Assembly (NCBI RefSeq): GCF_004349355.1
Contig: NZ_SMFK01000004.1
Coordinates: forward strand, 220,023 to 284,022
Direction: 5' to 3'
Length of the DNA stretch: 64,000 nucleotides
DNA from: Flavobacterium cellulosilyticum
GTDB taxonomy: Bacteria; Bacteroidota; Bacteroidia; Flavobacteriales; Flavobacteriaceae
The notes under the pieces are model-generated. The model searched no databases, was not told the DNA's origin, and was given only the letters and a program-made list of their open reading frames with translations. Shown piece by piece: positions 28,298-37,810 of this stretch. A program made the position numbers and the translations under genes. Position 1 is the first letter of the stretch; every line of letters begins with the position of its first letter.

Positions 28298-29140
28298 CTA
28301 GTTACTCCAATTAGCAATACTTTCTTTATTCATTTTTATATAATCTTCGTTGTTTGCTGATGTTGCACCTGCTAGGGATAATTTAGCAGATTCAATAGCT
28401 CCTTTTTTGTTGCCTTGTTTGGCTTGAATCAAAGATTTTAAACGGTAATAAAAAAATGGTTTGTCTGCACTTAAATCTAATGCTTTATCTATATAAGTTT
28501 GGGCTTTTGCATTATCTCCATTTGACTGATATAAAAACTGGGCCGATGAGTAATAATCTCCAGCTGATGGGCCTGCCAATGCTTTTTCGATACTTGCCAT
28601 GGCAATTTTTTGAGTAGGAACTTCAAATTTTAGCTTAGCAATAGTGTTTTCCCAACTAAACTCTAGAACCGCATAGTTGTTATCTAAATTGTCAATATCT
28701 ATGGTAAAACTCTCAACAAATCGATCGAGATGTTCTGATTTTGTATTTGCTTTCAAAACAACTTTGGAATCTTCCCAAGTTTGTGGTGTTCCCCAATTGT
28801 CTGTGGCGGAGTAGAAAATGATTTCCCAACTATCAGCTCTTGGATTTGTATATAAAGCATATTTCCCTTTCGGTAAAGTTTTTCCATCTATAACAACATC
28901 GTCACTAAAAGATATTGTGGTGTTCTCATTCGCTCCAGTTCTCCAAATTTTTCCAAAAGGCACTAAATTATTAAAAACATATCTGCCTTTAGCACTTGGT
29001 CTAGAATAAACAATTTCTACATTTGTTAAACCAACAACTTGTGTTAAAGTCGACTTAGGACTTGCCTGCGGCGTTTTTACTTGAGCTTCTGTTGCGTAAT
29101 TAGCAATCATCATTGCTAAAATAAAAATTATTTTTTTCAT
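28298..29140 (-). CDS. secreted DUF2911 protein with TPR-like tail
   Basis: 280 residues. A signal peptide precedes a DUF2911 domain with the recognisable VEIVYSRPSAKGR, FGKIWRTGANENTTISFS and LPKGKYALYT. The last 90 residues resemble TPR helices (AQTYIDKALDLSADKPFFYY, then KKGAIESAKLSL). The function is unknown. The gene ends against the terminator shared with the symporter. Confidence 0.87.
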   Translation of the reverse strand: MKKIIFILAMMIANYATEAQVKTPQASPKSTLTQVVGLTNVEIVYSRPSAKGRYVFNNLVPFGKIWRTGANENTTISFSDDVVIDGKTLPKGKYALYTNPRADSWEIIFYSATDNWGTPQTWEDSKVVLKANTKSEHLDRFVESFTIDIDNLDNNYAVLEFSWENTIAKLKFEVPTQKIAMASIEKALAGPSAGDYYSSAQFLYQSNGDNAKAQTYIDKALDLSADKPFFYYRLKSLIQAKQGNKKGAIESAKLSLAGATSANNEDYIKMNKESIANWSN

Positions 29141-29192
29141 ATTTTATTATTTAGATTTATTCAAAATTACAATTTGTTAACTGAAAAATATA

Positions 29193-29846
29193 TTAAAAAT
29201 TAGTTATTTTTTTAAAATCCAACTCATCAAAATCGTTGACAATGAGATCAGCCATAGACAAATCTTGTAGTTTAGAATTCACACTATTATAACCCACGCA
29301 AAAAATTCCAGCTCCTTTTGCAGCTCTTACACCATTATTACTGTCTTCAATAACAATACAATTTTCTTTTGGTGCAATAGATAAACTAGCAGCATATTCA
29401 AATATTTCAGGATGTGGTTTTGAATTGGGGAAATCTTCTCCGCTGACGATATGAGTGAAATATTGATGCAAACCAAAACGATTAAAAACGCGCTCTATTG
29501 TTACTTTCGAAGCTGAGGAAGCCAATATTAATTGCATCCCATTTTCATGGAGATTTTTAATTAATTTTTCGACTCCTTCAATTAAATATAAATCTTCTTT
29601 ATTGTCAAAAGCATCATTAAACAAGGTTCGTTTTCTTTGAATTAAATCTTCCACTTCACCATCTAACGAGAATAATTCTTTTAGTTTTTGGAACGTGTTT
29701 CTGGTAGAATTCCCCATAAATGTAGTAAACATTGCTGCAGAAACATCAATGTTTAATTCAGAAAAATGTTGAAAATAAGCATAACTATGAACGGGTTCCG
29801 TGTCAACGATTACGCCATCCATATCAAAAATTACTGTTTGTTTCAT
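29193..29846 (-). CDS. HAD hydrolase, beta-phosphoglucomutase-like
   Basis: 217 residues. HAD motif I is FDMDGVIVDTEP, with the helical cap after it; motif II is LASSAS, the motif III lysine lies in NSKPHPEIF, and motif IV is VIEDSNNGVRAAKGAG. Members are phosphatases or phosphomutases for sugar phosphates; the substrate cannot be fixed. It lies 80 bases after kdsC on the same strand but a heptamer array separates them. Confidence 0.88.
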   Translation of the reverse strand: MKQTVIFDMDGVIVDTEPVHSYAYFQHFSELNIDVSAAMFTTFMGNSTRNTFQKLKELFSLDGEVEDLIQRKRTLFNDAFDNKEDLYLIEGVEKLIKNLHENGMQLILASSASKVTIERVFNRFGLHQYFTHIVSGEDFPNSKPHPEIFEYAASLSIAPKENCIVIEDSNNGVRAAKGAGIFCVGYNSVNSKLQDLSMADLIVNDFDELDFKKITNF

Positions 29847-29862
29847 TTGTTTTATTTATAAT

Positions 29863-29923
29863 TTAGTGATCAGTGATCTGTGTTTGTGTAAGTGATGACT
29901 GATCACTGACCACAGACCACTTT
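29863..29923. repeat. heptamer array with both orientations
   Basis: AGTGATC copies (29863-29880) followed by an inverted set (CTGATCACTGACCACAGACC, 29894-29914), so the block can fold on itself. It is the same family as the arrays around the four-helix gene at 11.4-11.9 kb, but without a gene inside. It lies between kdsC and the HAD gene. Confidence 0.7.
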
Positions 29924-29925
29924 TT

Positions 29926-30453
29926 TTAATCATGTTTTCCGTCAAAATAAGACATCCATTTTCCTTGAACTTTCATTACTTGCTCAATTACTTCTCGAAC
30001 GGCTCCTTTTCCTCCATTTTTATGAGAAATATAACGTGATATAGCTTTGATTTCTGGTGCAGCATCTTGAGGACAAGTTGGTAGTCCAACAAGTTGCATC
30101 ACATGATAATCGGGAATATCATCTCCCATATACAGCACGTTTTCGGGCTTTATGTTGTACAGTTCTGTATATTCTTCAAAAGTGGCTACTTTATCAGGCG
30201 TTCCAAGATGAATGTCTGTTATACCTAAATTTCTTAATCGCACACGAACTCCTTCGTTGCTTCCGCCAGAAATAATGCAAACATTATAACCACTTTCAAC
30301 TGCTGCTTTTAGAGCATATCCATCCCGAATATTCATCGTTCTTAGAATTTCACCCTCGTTGGTTACAAAAACAGAACCATCCGTGAGCACTCCGTCTACA
30401 TCAAATATAAAAGTAGTGATGTCGTTCATTATTTCTTTATAACTCTTTGCCAT
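29926..30453 (-). CDS. kdsC: KdsC-type HAD-IIIA phosphatase
   Basis: 175 residues of a capless HAD phosphatase. Motif I is FIFDVDGVLTDGS, followed by RDGYALKAAVESGY, IISGGSNEGV and YMGDDIPDYHVM (motif IV). These match 3-deoxy-D-manno-octulosonate-8-phosphate phosphatase, which makes Kdo for lipopolysaccharide. It overlaps the DUF2520 gene by 17 bases, so the two are one operon. Confidence 0.88.
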   Translation of the reverse strand: MAKSYKEIMNDITTFIFDVDGVLTDGSVFVTNEGEILRTMNIRDGYALKAAVESGYNVCIISGGSNEGVRVRLRNLGITDIHLGTPDKVATFEEYTELYNIKPENVLYMGDDIPDYHVMQLVGLPTCPQDAAPEIKAISRYISHKNGGKGAVREVIEQVMKVQGKWMSYFDGKHD

Positions 30454-31198
30454 TTTTTTGAATCGATTGTGTTAGTAATTTATATAGTGTAGCTTGATTC
30501 TCATTGGTTAAAAAATCTAAATGAGCTTCAATGGTATGTTTGTCGTTTCGGATTGCAGGACCTGTTTGCGCATCTTTTGGCGAAAGCGATAGTACTTTAT
30601 TTGCAGTTTCCAGAATTAGTGGTTTTAAAACATCGAAAGAAACCTTATTTTCAATGCAAATTTCATTGCCTATATGGTACAAATGATTTACGAAATTATT
30701 CACAAAAACAGCCGCTACATGCAAGGATTTTCGTTGATCACCATTGATTTTGTAGGTGTTTTTAGAAATGGATTGCGCCACTTTTTCTAATAACTCATAA
30801 TCCGATTCGTTTTCGCTTTCCAAGCAAATTGGAATTGTGCTAAAATCGACTGCTTTGTTTTTTGAAAAAGTTTGCAAAGGATAAAAAACGCCTTTTCGGT
30901 TTTTTGAGTCTAATGAATCGATAGCAACACTGCCCGAAGTATGAACAACAAGACGATTTTCGAATGCTAATTGTGATGAAACTTCACTTATTGCATCATC
31001 AGAAACAGAGATGATATACAAATCGGCTTCAGCCAAATCGTTAAAATCAGCTGTTATTTTTTTGGAATCGATTAAGTGGTTGATAGTTTCTTTTCTCCTA
31101 GAAAAAACTTGTGATACAACGATTTCTTTGCTTTTGGCGAAAGCCATAATCAAGTGTTGTGCAACATTTCCGGAGCCAATAATAACTATTTTAATCAT
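30437..31198 (-). CDS. Rossmann-like DUF2520 protein
   Basis: 253 residues. The N-terminal NAD(P)-binding fold begins VIIGSGNVAQHLIMAF (GxGxxA type). The C-terminal helical DUF2520 domain contains DQRKSLHVAAVFVNNFVNHLY. It resembles ketopantoate/pyrroline-5-carboxylate reductases in layout; the substrate is unknown. The 3' end overlaps kdsC. Confidence 0.87.
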   Translation of the reverse strand: MIKIVIIGSGNVAQHLIMAFAKSKEIVVSQVFSRRKETINHLIDSKKITADFNDLAEADLYIISVSDDAISEVSSQLAFENRLVVHTSGSVAIDSLDSKNRKGVFYPLQTFSKNKAVDFSTIPICLESENESDYELLEKVAQSISKNTYKINGDQRKSLHVAAVFVNNFVNHLYHIGNEICIENKVSFDVLKPLILETANKVLSLSPKDAQTGPAIRNDKHTIEAHLDFLTNENQATLYKLLTQSIQKNGKEL

Positions 31199-31397
31199 TT
31201 GGCAAATTTAACAAAAAAAAGATAAAAGTCTATATTAAAGCGATTCAATTGATGGGCATACCAAAGTGGTTTTCCTTCTTGTTTTATATATTCTTTTACT
31301 ATTTCATTTTTGGTTTTTATTAACAAATTATCAATTTAGCAACTCAACTTAATTAAGTACTTTTGTAGCACTTTAAAAAAAACGTAATTACTTACAG

Positions 31398-34300
31398 ATG
31401 AATAAAAAAATAGCTTCCATTTTGTTTTCTACACGACTAATGGCAATGCTTTTCTTAACTTTTGCCATTGCTATGGGCACTGGAACATTTATTGAAAGCA
31501 AATACAACACAGACACTGCACGTATTTTAGTTTATAATTCATGGTGGTTTGAAGCAATTATGATTTTTTTCTTTATTAATTTTATTGGAAATATCAAGCG
31601 GTATCAATTATTGAAAAAAGAAAAATGGGCAACACTTATGCTGCATTTGTCTTTTGTTTTTATTATTACAGGTGCTTTTATTACACGTTATATTAGTTTC
31701 GAAGGAATGATGCCTATTCGTGAAGGCGCCACTGAAAATGTATTTTATTCTGATAAAATGTTTCTAACCGTTTTTGTTGACGGTGATTACAAAGGAGAAA
31801 TGAAGCGTAGGGTTTTTGAAAAACCTTTACGACTTTCTCCGGTTACCAATAATAGCTTTTCTATAAATGAAAGTTTTGCCGAGACCCAATTTGAAGTGAA
31901 ATATGAAAATTTTATTATGGGTGCCAAAGAGATAATAAAACCGGATCCTAAAGGGGTTTTGTATCTTAAACTTGTTGAGGCTGGTGATGGAGGTCGTGAA
32001 GAACATTTTATAAAAGAAGGTGAAATTCAAAACATTCATAATGTGCTTTTTACCTTGAATAAATTTACAGCAGGAGCAATAAATATAACGATCAAAGAAG
32101 GTGTTTCAACAATTCAGACTCCATTTGAAGGTGATTTTATGCGAATGGCGGACCAGTTAAAAGGGAAAGTAGTTAAAGATATAGAACAACCTTTAATGAT
32201 GCGTTCTTTATATAGTATTGGCGAAAAACGTTTTGTTTTTCCAGATCCTGCGGTGAAAGGTGTTATCGATTATGAATCGAAAAATGATTATAAGGCGAAG
32301 GGTAGTAGTGATGCTTTAACACTAAAATTGACAGCCGATGGTCAACAAAAAATGGTAACTGTTATTGGCTCTAAAGGAAGAGTTGCTGAATCCAAATCTG
32401 TTAAAATAGGTGAACTAGAATATACTTTTTTCTTTGGAAGTAAAGTCTACACTTTACCTTTTAGTTTAAAATTAAATGATTTTATAGCCCAGAAATATCC
32501 TGGAACCGAGAAAAGTTATTCTTCTTTCGAAAGTAAAGTCACTGTTCAAGATGGAAACAAACCATTTGATGCCCGAATATTTATGAATAATATCTTGGAT
32601 TATAAGGGATACCGATTTTTTCAATCTTCATTCGACCCCGATGAAAAAGGAACGGTTTTGTCTGTAAATCATGATTATTGGGGGTCGTTTATCACTTATA
32701 TTGGATATTTTATGCTCTATTTTTCTATGTTGGCTATCCTTTTTACGAAGCATTCCCGATTTGCAGATTTAAAACGAAAATTGGCTAACGTAAAAATGAA
32801 AAAAAGTAAACTACTTACCCTTTTGGTTTTATTATTTAGCTGTGCTTCATTTGCACAAGCACACCAAAGCCATACACCTACCGCGCAGCAAATAGATTCG
32901 ATACTCGAAAAACACAAAGTTTCAGAAGCGCATGCGGCTAAATTTGGACGATTAATTATCCAAGACGCTGGAGGAAGAATGAAACCTATTAATACTTTTT
33001 CATCAGAGTTATTGCGAAAAGTAAGCCATCAGAATACCTATAAAGGGATGAATCCTGATCAGGTGCTGTTATCAATGACAATGGAAGGTAGAGTGTGGAT
33101 TCATGCTCCAATAATTTATATCAAGTCGGGTAATGACAGTATTCGTAAACTAATCGGAGTTGCCTCAGATGCAAAATACGCATCATTCATTTCCTTTTTT
33201 GATGATTTGGGAAACTATAAATTATCAAAATACTTAGATACCGCTTATAAATCGGCAAACCCCAATCAGTTTGAAAAAGATTTTATCGAAACTGATAAAA
33301 AAATCAATTTGATGGATAATGCATTAGGAGGTAGTATCTTGAAAATATTTCCGATTCCAAATGATGCCAATAACAAATGGATTTCATTACCAGAAGTAGA
33401 ACATTCTGGTTTAAAAGGAATGGAAGCAACCTATACATCAAGTATTCTTTCCTTGTATTTTGGTTCGCTAGAACATGCTGTTGACACAAAGGATTATAAG
33501 CAAGCAGATGAATTGTTAGAAAGTATCAATGGCTATCAGAAAAAATTTGGTAGTAAAGTACATCCAAGCGAAGAGAAAATCGATATGGAGATTTTGTATA
33601 ATAAATACGATGTGTTTCAAAAGTTGCCTTATTGGTACATTTATGCGGCCCTTTTAATGTTGTTTTTTACTATTCTAAACATTTTCAAAGAGCGAAAAAT
33701 ATTGAATATCATCATCAATATCTTTCACGTTATCATTGGGTTACTTTTTGTATTACACACCCTTGGACTTGCATCGCGTTGGTACATTTCTGGACATGCG
33801 CCTTGGAGTAATGCTTACGAATCTATTATTTATGTGGCTTGGGCAACGATGTTTTTTGGATTGGCCTTCGATATAAAATCAAAATTAACCGTCGCCTCAT
33901 CGGCATTTGTAACTGCCATGATTCTAACGGCTGCTTACATGAACTGGATTGATCCCGAAATTGCAAATTTGCAACCCGTACTTAATTCGTATTGGTTAAT
34001 GATTCATGTTGCCATCATTGTGGCCAGTTATGGTCCATTTGCTTTGGGAATGATTTTGGGAGTTGTTTCTTTATTATTGATTTTATTTACTACTGCCGAA
34101 AATAGAGATAAGATGAAATTGAACATCAAGGAAATAACTTATATCAACGAAATGGCATTAACAGTTGGACTGATAATGCTATCCATTGGGAATTTTCTTG
34201 GAGGACAATGGGCTAACGAAAGTTGGGGTCGCTATTGGGGTTGGGATCCAAAAGAAACTTGGGCATTGATAAGTATCATGGTTTATGCTTTTGTAATTCA

Positions 34301-34532
34301 CTCTCGATTTGTTCCTTCACTTAGAGGAAAATGGGTTTTTAATCTAATGAGTGTATTTGCATTCGTATCTATTTTGTTTACTTATTTTGGTGTAAATTTC
34401 CACTTGGTAGGATTGCATTCATATGCTAGTGGAGAGGCAAAATCATTAAGCTGGATTTGGTATTCCTTAGGTACTATTGCCTTATTTGGTGCTATAACTT
34501 ATCCAAAATATAAAAAATATTATAAGAAGTAG
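31398..34532 (+). CDS. ccsA: fused ResB-CcsA cytochrome c maturation protein
   Basis: 1044 residues. The N-terminal 450 form a ResB/Ccs1 domain with four helices and a large periplasmic loop. A second periplasmic segment follows (start AHQSHTPTAQQIDS). The C-terminal 300 form CcsA with the haem-handling WWD-type motif WGRYWGWDPKETWALIS and conserved His residues (HVAIIVASYGPF, HSRFVP, NFHLVGLHSY). It joins haem to apocytochrome c in system II. The fusion is usual in Bacteroidota. A TACTTTTG element at 31358 may be its -7 box. Confidence 0.93.
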   Translation: MNKKIASILFSTRLMAMLFLTFAIAMGTGTFIESKYNTDTARILVYNSWWFEAIMIFFFINFIGNIKRYQLLKKEKWATLMLHLSFVFIITGAFITRYISFEGMMPIREGATENVFYSDKMFLTVFVDGDYKGEMKRRVFEKPLRLSPVTNNSFSINESFAETQFEVKYENFIMGAKEIIKPDPKGVLYLKLVEAGDGGREEHFIKEGEIQNIHNVLFTLNKFTAGAINITIKEGVSTIQTPFEGDFMRMADQLKGKVVKDIEQPLMMRSLYSIGEKRFVFPDPAVKGVIDYESKNDYKAKGSSDALTLKLTADGQQKMVTVIGSKGRVAESKSVKIGELEYTFFFGSKVYTLPFSLKLNDFIAQKYPGTEKSYSSFESKVTVQDGNKPFDARIFMNNILDYKGYRFFQSSFDPDEKGTVLSVNHDYWGSFITYIGYFMLYFSMLAILFTKHSRFADLKRKLANVKMKKSKLLTLLVLLFSCASFAQAHQSHTPTAQQIDSILEKHKVSEAHAAKFGRLIIQDAGGRMKPINTFSSELLRKVSHQNTYKGMNPDQVLLSMTMEGRVWIHAPIIYIKSGNDSIRKLIGVASDAKYASFISFFDDLGNYKLSKYLDTAYKSANPNQFEKDFIETDKKINLMDNALGGSILKIFPIPNDANNKWISLPEVEHSGLKGMEATYTSSILSLYFGSLEHAVDTKDYKQADELLESINGYQKKFGSKVHPSEEKIDMEILYNKYDVFQKLPYWYIYAALLMLFFTILNIFKERKILNIIINIFHVIIGLLFVLHTLGLASRWYISGHAPWSNAYESIIYVAWATMFFGLAFDIKSKLTVASSAFVTAMILTAAYMNWIDPEIANLQPVLNSYWLMIHVAIIVASYGPFALGMILGVVSLLLILFTTAENRDKMKLNIKEITYINEMALTVGLIMLSIGNFLGGQWANESWGRYWGWDPKETWALISIMVYAFVIHSRFVPSLRGKWVFNLMSVFAFVSILFTYFGVNFHLVGLHSYASGEAKSLSWIWYSLGTIALFGAITYPKYKKYYKK

Positions 34533-34554
34533 ATTCTATATTATTTTTAATTAG

Positions 34555-34588
34555 AAAGGTTCAACTGCAAAGTTGAACCTTTTTTTTT
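34555..34588 (+). terminator. intrinsic terminator after ccsA
   Basis: A 12-bp stem (AAAGGTTCAACT with AGTTGAACCTTT, loop GCAA) followed by a T tract, 22 bases after the ccsA stop. Confidence 0.85.
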
Positions 34589-34614
34589 GTTTTAATTTTT
34601 ATTTGGGCGTGACC

Positions 34615-34733
34615 AGTCAGTTACTCCGGCTATCGCCTTGTAACTTCGGGTCGGGCTATTCGTTTCAATCTCCCGATGAAAAATCGGGAGGATTTTCACT
34701 TTTATCCCTCACGCAAATCGATGCAAAGAATTG
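34615..34733. repeat. dispersed flavobacterial intergenic repeat, second copy
   Basis: Contains GGGCTATTCGTTTCAATC (34653-34670), an inner hairpin TCCCGAT/ATCGGGA, then GGATTTTCACTTTTATCCC. The boxes match the copy at 8931-9060. It lies between two convergent genes and shows no coding signal. Confidence 0.5.
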
Positions 34734-35678
34734 CTATCCCGCTTTTATAACCTCCTTCACAGCTGTTTCGTAATTCCTGATGCTTTGTGCTTTTTTTATC
34801 TTTTTATGTACTTTATGAGGATTTGAAAAGATAACCGAAAAGTATTCCCATAAATGATGCATTTTCAAAAGAATATGGGTAGAACCAGATAAAGATTCGC
34901 TGTAGCCTTGGTACAAGGTTTCATGAAATTCACTAAATAATTCCATTTTATTTTTAGGATAGTCAAAGGAGTTATTTTTAATCATGCTGGGCAAAAAAGG
35001 ATCCCCTATTAATCCTCGTCCTATCATCCAATGATCGATAGTGGGGAAACGCTCTTGCATCTCTTTAAACTTAGCTACGCTAGTAATATCGCCATTGTAA
35101 TAGAGTTTCAATTTGGTGTTGTCAACACAAGCTTGGAAGGCATCCAAATGCACGCCACCTTTATACAATTGTTTGCCAATACGGGCATGAATCGCGACAT
35201 TCTTAATGGGATACTTTTCTAGTATGGGAAAAACATCCAAAATTTCTTCGGTAGTGTCATAGCCCAAACGCATTTTCATCGAGACAATAATATCCGATTC
35301 CGAATGCACTTTGTCTAAAATATGGTTTATTTTTTCGGTATTACTGATCAAACCCGAACCCATGCCACATTTGGTCACCATAGGATAGGGGCAACCTAAA
35401 TTCCAATTCAATTCCTTATACCCCAATTCGCGAACATACTTGGAGACAAACAGAAATTCATCGGCATCGTTGGTAATAATCTGCGGAATTACCTCTAGAC
35501 TATTGTTGTTTTCGGGTAGTAAATCTCGATTATAGGATGATTTTATTTCCAGTTTTCCATTCAAGCGGATGTAAGGCGAATAAAAAGTATCAATTCCTCC
35601 AAAAATCTTGTTTTGAGCATTTCTAAAACGAAAATCGGTGAACCCTTGTAAAGGAGATGAAAGTAAGGTGTAGTCCAT
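34734..35678 (-). CDS. dus: tRNA-dihydrouridine synthase family protein
   Basis: 314 residues of an FMN TIM barrel. SPLQGFTDFRFR is the N-terminal Dus motif. WNLGCPYPMVTKCGMGSGL contains the active-site cysteine, KMRLGYD the FMN-binding stretch, AIHARIGKQLYKG the HxR region, and NGDIT and MIGRGLIGDPFL the phosphate site. It reduces uridines in the tRNA D-loop. Confidence 0.92.
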   Translation of the reverse strand: MDYTLLSSPLQGFTDFRFRNAQNKIFGGIDTFYSPYIRLNGKLEIKSSYNRDLLPENNNSLEVIPQIITNDADEFLFVSKYVRELGYKELNWNLGCPYPMVTKCGMGSGLISNTEKINHILDKVHSESDIIVSMKMRLGYDTTEEILDVFPILEKYPIKNVAIHARIGKQLYKGGVHLDAFQACVDNTKLKLYYNGDITSVAKFKEMQERFPTIDHWMIGRGLIGDPFLPSMIKNNSFDYPKNKMELFSEFHETLYQGYSESLSGSTHILLKMHHLWEYFSVIFSNPHKVHKKIKKAQSIRNYETAVKEVIKAG

Positions 35679-35883
35679 GTATTAAATAAAGTGCAAATAT
35701 AGGATTCTTTTACGCAGTTCTGTTTTTTTGAAGTACAATTGATAATAAACAGACTCGCCATAAAAATCGGTATTTTAAAATGGTATCAAGTCCATTTTGA
35801 ATCAAATACTTCCCGATATTCAAAAAAAATATCGGGATTAAAGCATTATATCTTTTAATTCAGCAACTTTTACAAAAACAAAT

Positions 35884-36324
35884 TTATTTCTTTCCAAATT
35901 TCCAATCGAATTCGTCCTTAGCATTGATAATGGCGCCAATTTCAAATTTAACAACTTCCTCGTATTCCGTTTGCAGAATAATCCAATTTTCCTCGTTGAA
36001 ATAGTTTTCGAAAGTATCAAAATCTTCTTGGGTGAATTTAGTGATTCCTTTGGTCGCCAATACCTTTTTGACTTCATTGATTTTTTTTCCAATGATTTTG
36101 TTGCCTAATAAATCCAAGTCTGGACTCGAAGCCACAATATATCCCAACTTCAATTCTTCTTCCTGATAGAAAGTCAGACGCATTTTCAGAGCGTTATAGG
36201 CAAAAATTATATTGTCGTCTTCGTCCTTGTAATTTCGGTTGGGTTTACCGTAAAGGGCAATAACATCGTTTTGTTTCATCCCGAAAAGGAGTTTGTCGAT
36301 TCCGTTTTTTAAATTTATTTTCAT
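35884..36324 (-). CDS. hypothetical protein with BamE/SmpA-like N-terminus
   Basis: 146 residues, no signal peptide. The opening LLFGMKQNDVIALYGKPN resembles the GMTxxQVxxLLGxP motif of the SmpA/BamE fold and of related immunity-type proteins, and a second similar unit follows (GKKINEVKKVLATKGI). I do not recognise a named family. It is monocistronic; a CCCGATATT/AATATCGGG hairpin lies about 50 bases downstream at 35812-35835. Confidence 0.6.
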   Translation of the reverse strand: MKINLKNGIDKLLFGMKQNDVIALYGKPNRNYKDEDDNIIFAYNALKMRLTFYQEEELKLGYIVASSPDLDLLGNKIIGKKINEVKKVLATKGITKFTQEDFDTFENYFNEENWIILQTEYEEVVKFEIGAIINAKDEFDWKFGKK

Positions 36325-36550
36325 TTTCTATTATTTATGCGCAAAGTTCGCAAAGTTTTATGCAAAGTCCACTATTTTTTAAAAGTTTAAAAGCAGAAGG
36401 ATTATTTTGAACTTTGCGAATTTTTGTGAACTAATAGTTTCACTTATATTCGTAAAAAAGATACCGACAAACAACTAGAAATTGAATACAAAATTACTTT
36501 TAATAATCTAATAAATAATTAGTTACTTTAGTACACTAAAATAACTGATT

Positions 36551-37603
36551 ATGAACTGGGAAGCCAAAATCATCACGCATAAAGGCAGCAAAAGAATCGC
36601 TGTTTATTTCGAAAAAAACATCGAATTAATTGCTCGAATAAAACAATTAGAAGGGGCCCGTTGGAGTCAATCGCTTGTGGCTTGGCATCTTCCTGATACC
36701 GATGAAAACCGAGTGCGGTTTAGAATAGCAATCTCCGAAGGAAAATCGGCATTGTCACAAATTCAAATTGGAAATCAATTGGTTCTAAAAAGATTCATAG
36801 AACAAATTCAACTCAAGGGATATAGCGGTAGAACCTTAATAACCTATCGCAATGAATTTGGCATTTATTTAAGTTATCTCAAAGAAATCCCTGCCCAAAC
36901 CATTACCGTTGAGGACATTCGCAATTATATTTTGTTTTGCATCAACGAACTAAAACTAACCGAAGCTACAATACACAGCCGCATAAATGCCATCAAGTTT
37001 TATTATGAACAAGTACTGAGGCGAGAACGATTTATGTTGGAAATACCACGTCCAAAAAAACCTTTAAAATTACCAAAAGTAATTGCTCCTGCCGACATCA
37101 AAAAACTGTTTGAAGCCACACCCAATCTTAAACACAATACTATCCTTAAACTTTGTTATGGATTAGGATTAAGAGTTTCGGAAATTGTGAATTTAAAAAT
37201 CATAGACATAGACAGCAAATCGATGCAAGTTTTTATCGAACGAGCCAAAGGAAAGAAAGACCGTTATGTCAATTTGCCAGAAAGTATTTTACCACAACTG
37301 CGTCATTATTTTATCCAATACAAGCCAACAGATTATTTATTTGAGGGCCAATATGGCGGGCAGTATAGCATCCGAAGTACCCAACAGATTTTTAAAAATG
37401 CACTACAAAAGTCAAAATTAAACAAAGTGGTCAGCATACATAGTTTGCGACACAGTTTTGCTACGCATCTATTAGAGCAAGGAACCGATATTCGATTCAT
37501 ACAAGAACTTTTAGGACACAGTGACATCAGAACGACCCTAATATATACCGAAGTAAGCGATAAAAATATTCGAAAAATAATTAGTCCATTAGATAAACTA
37601 TAA
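36551..37603 (+). CDS. tyrosine recombinase heading the cassette array
   Basis: 350 residues. An N-terminal region (about 1-65) and a SAM-like arm-binding domain (75-165) precede the catalytic domain. Catalytic residues are visible: Arg208 (LGLRVSE), Lys233 (AKGKKDR), His297 and Arg300 (HSLRHSFATHLL), His323 (LLGHSD) and Tyr332 (LIYTEVS). It ends SPLDKL, an ending like that of class 1 IntI. The spacing from Lys233 to His297 leaves no room for the extra helix that defines IntI, so by sequence it is an Xer-like integrase. It is transcribed toward the cassette array that starts about 145 bases downstream. I infer that it moves these cassettes, but a distant recombinase could do so instead. Confidence 0.9.
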   Translation: MNWEAKIITHKGSKRIAVYFEKNIELIARIKQLEGARWSQSLVAWHLPDTDENRVRFRIAISEGKSALSQIQIGNQLVLKRFIEQIQLKGYSGRTLITYRNEFGIYLSYLKEIPAQTITVEDIRNYILFCINELKLTEATIHSRINAIKFYYEQVLRRERFMLEIPRPKKPLKLPKVIAPADIKKLFEATPNLKHNTILKLCYGLGLRVSEIVNLKIIDIDSKSMQVFIERAKGKKDRYVNLPESILPQLRHYFIQYKPTDYLFEGQYGGQYSIRSTQQIFKNALQKSKLNKVVSIHSLRHSFATHLLEQGTDIRFIQELLGHSDIRTTLIYTEVSDKNIRKIISPLDKL

Positions 37604-37640
37604 CACAACTATTCTTATATTTGTGATTAATAAAGAGATT

Positions 37641-37679
37641 GACTAGCCAAAAATGCGCATTGCGTTTTTTTGGCTAGTC
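37641..37679. terminator. perfect 13-bp inverted repeat after the integrase
   Basis: GACTAGCCAAAAA (37641-37653) pairs with TTTTTGGCTAGTC (37667-37679). It could end integrase transcription or be part of the attachment site. It lies between the integrase stop and the first cassette. Confidence 0.55.
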
Positions 37680-37711
37680 GAAATTAAACAACTAATTATC
37701 AAGCTTTTACT

Positions 37712-37755
37712 AGTGTATCAACTATACGAGTTGCGTATACTTAAGAGTTAGCGGT
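37712..37755 (+). other. candidate attI-like site
   Basis: An imperfect inverted repeat AGTGTATCAACT / AGTTGCGTATACT (37712-37741) lies 5 bases before GTTAGCGGT (37747-37755), the first core of the array. The reverse complement of that core, with one mismatch (ACCGCCAAC), is at 38127. By position this is where a primary site should be. Evidence is positional and structural only. Confidence 0.4.
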
Positions 37756-37810
37756 CAGTTGAGTGCAGAAACGCAAATTGAAAGAATATTAATAATCAAA
37801 ATATTTATTT

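Noticed and set aside
36551..37603. Calling the recombinase a bona fide IntI
   Set aside because: The IntI-specific insertion is not seen between the Lys and the HxxR box. Only its position and its SPLDKL ending recall integron integrases.
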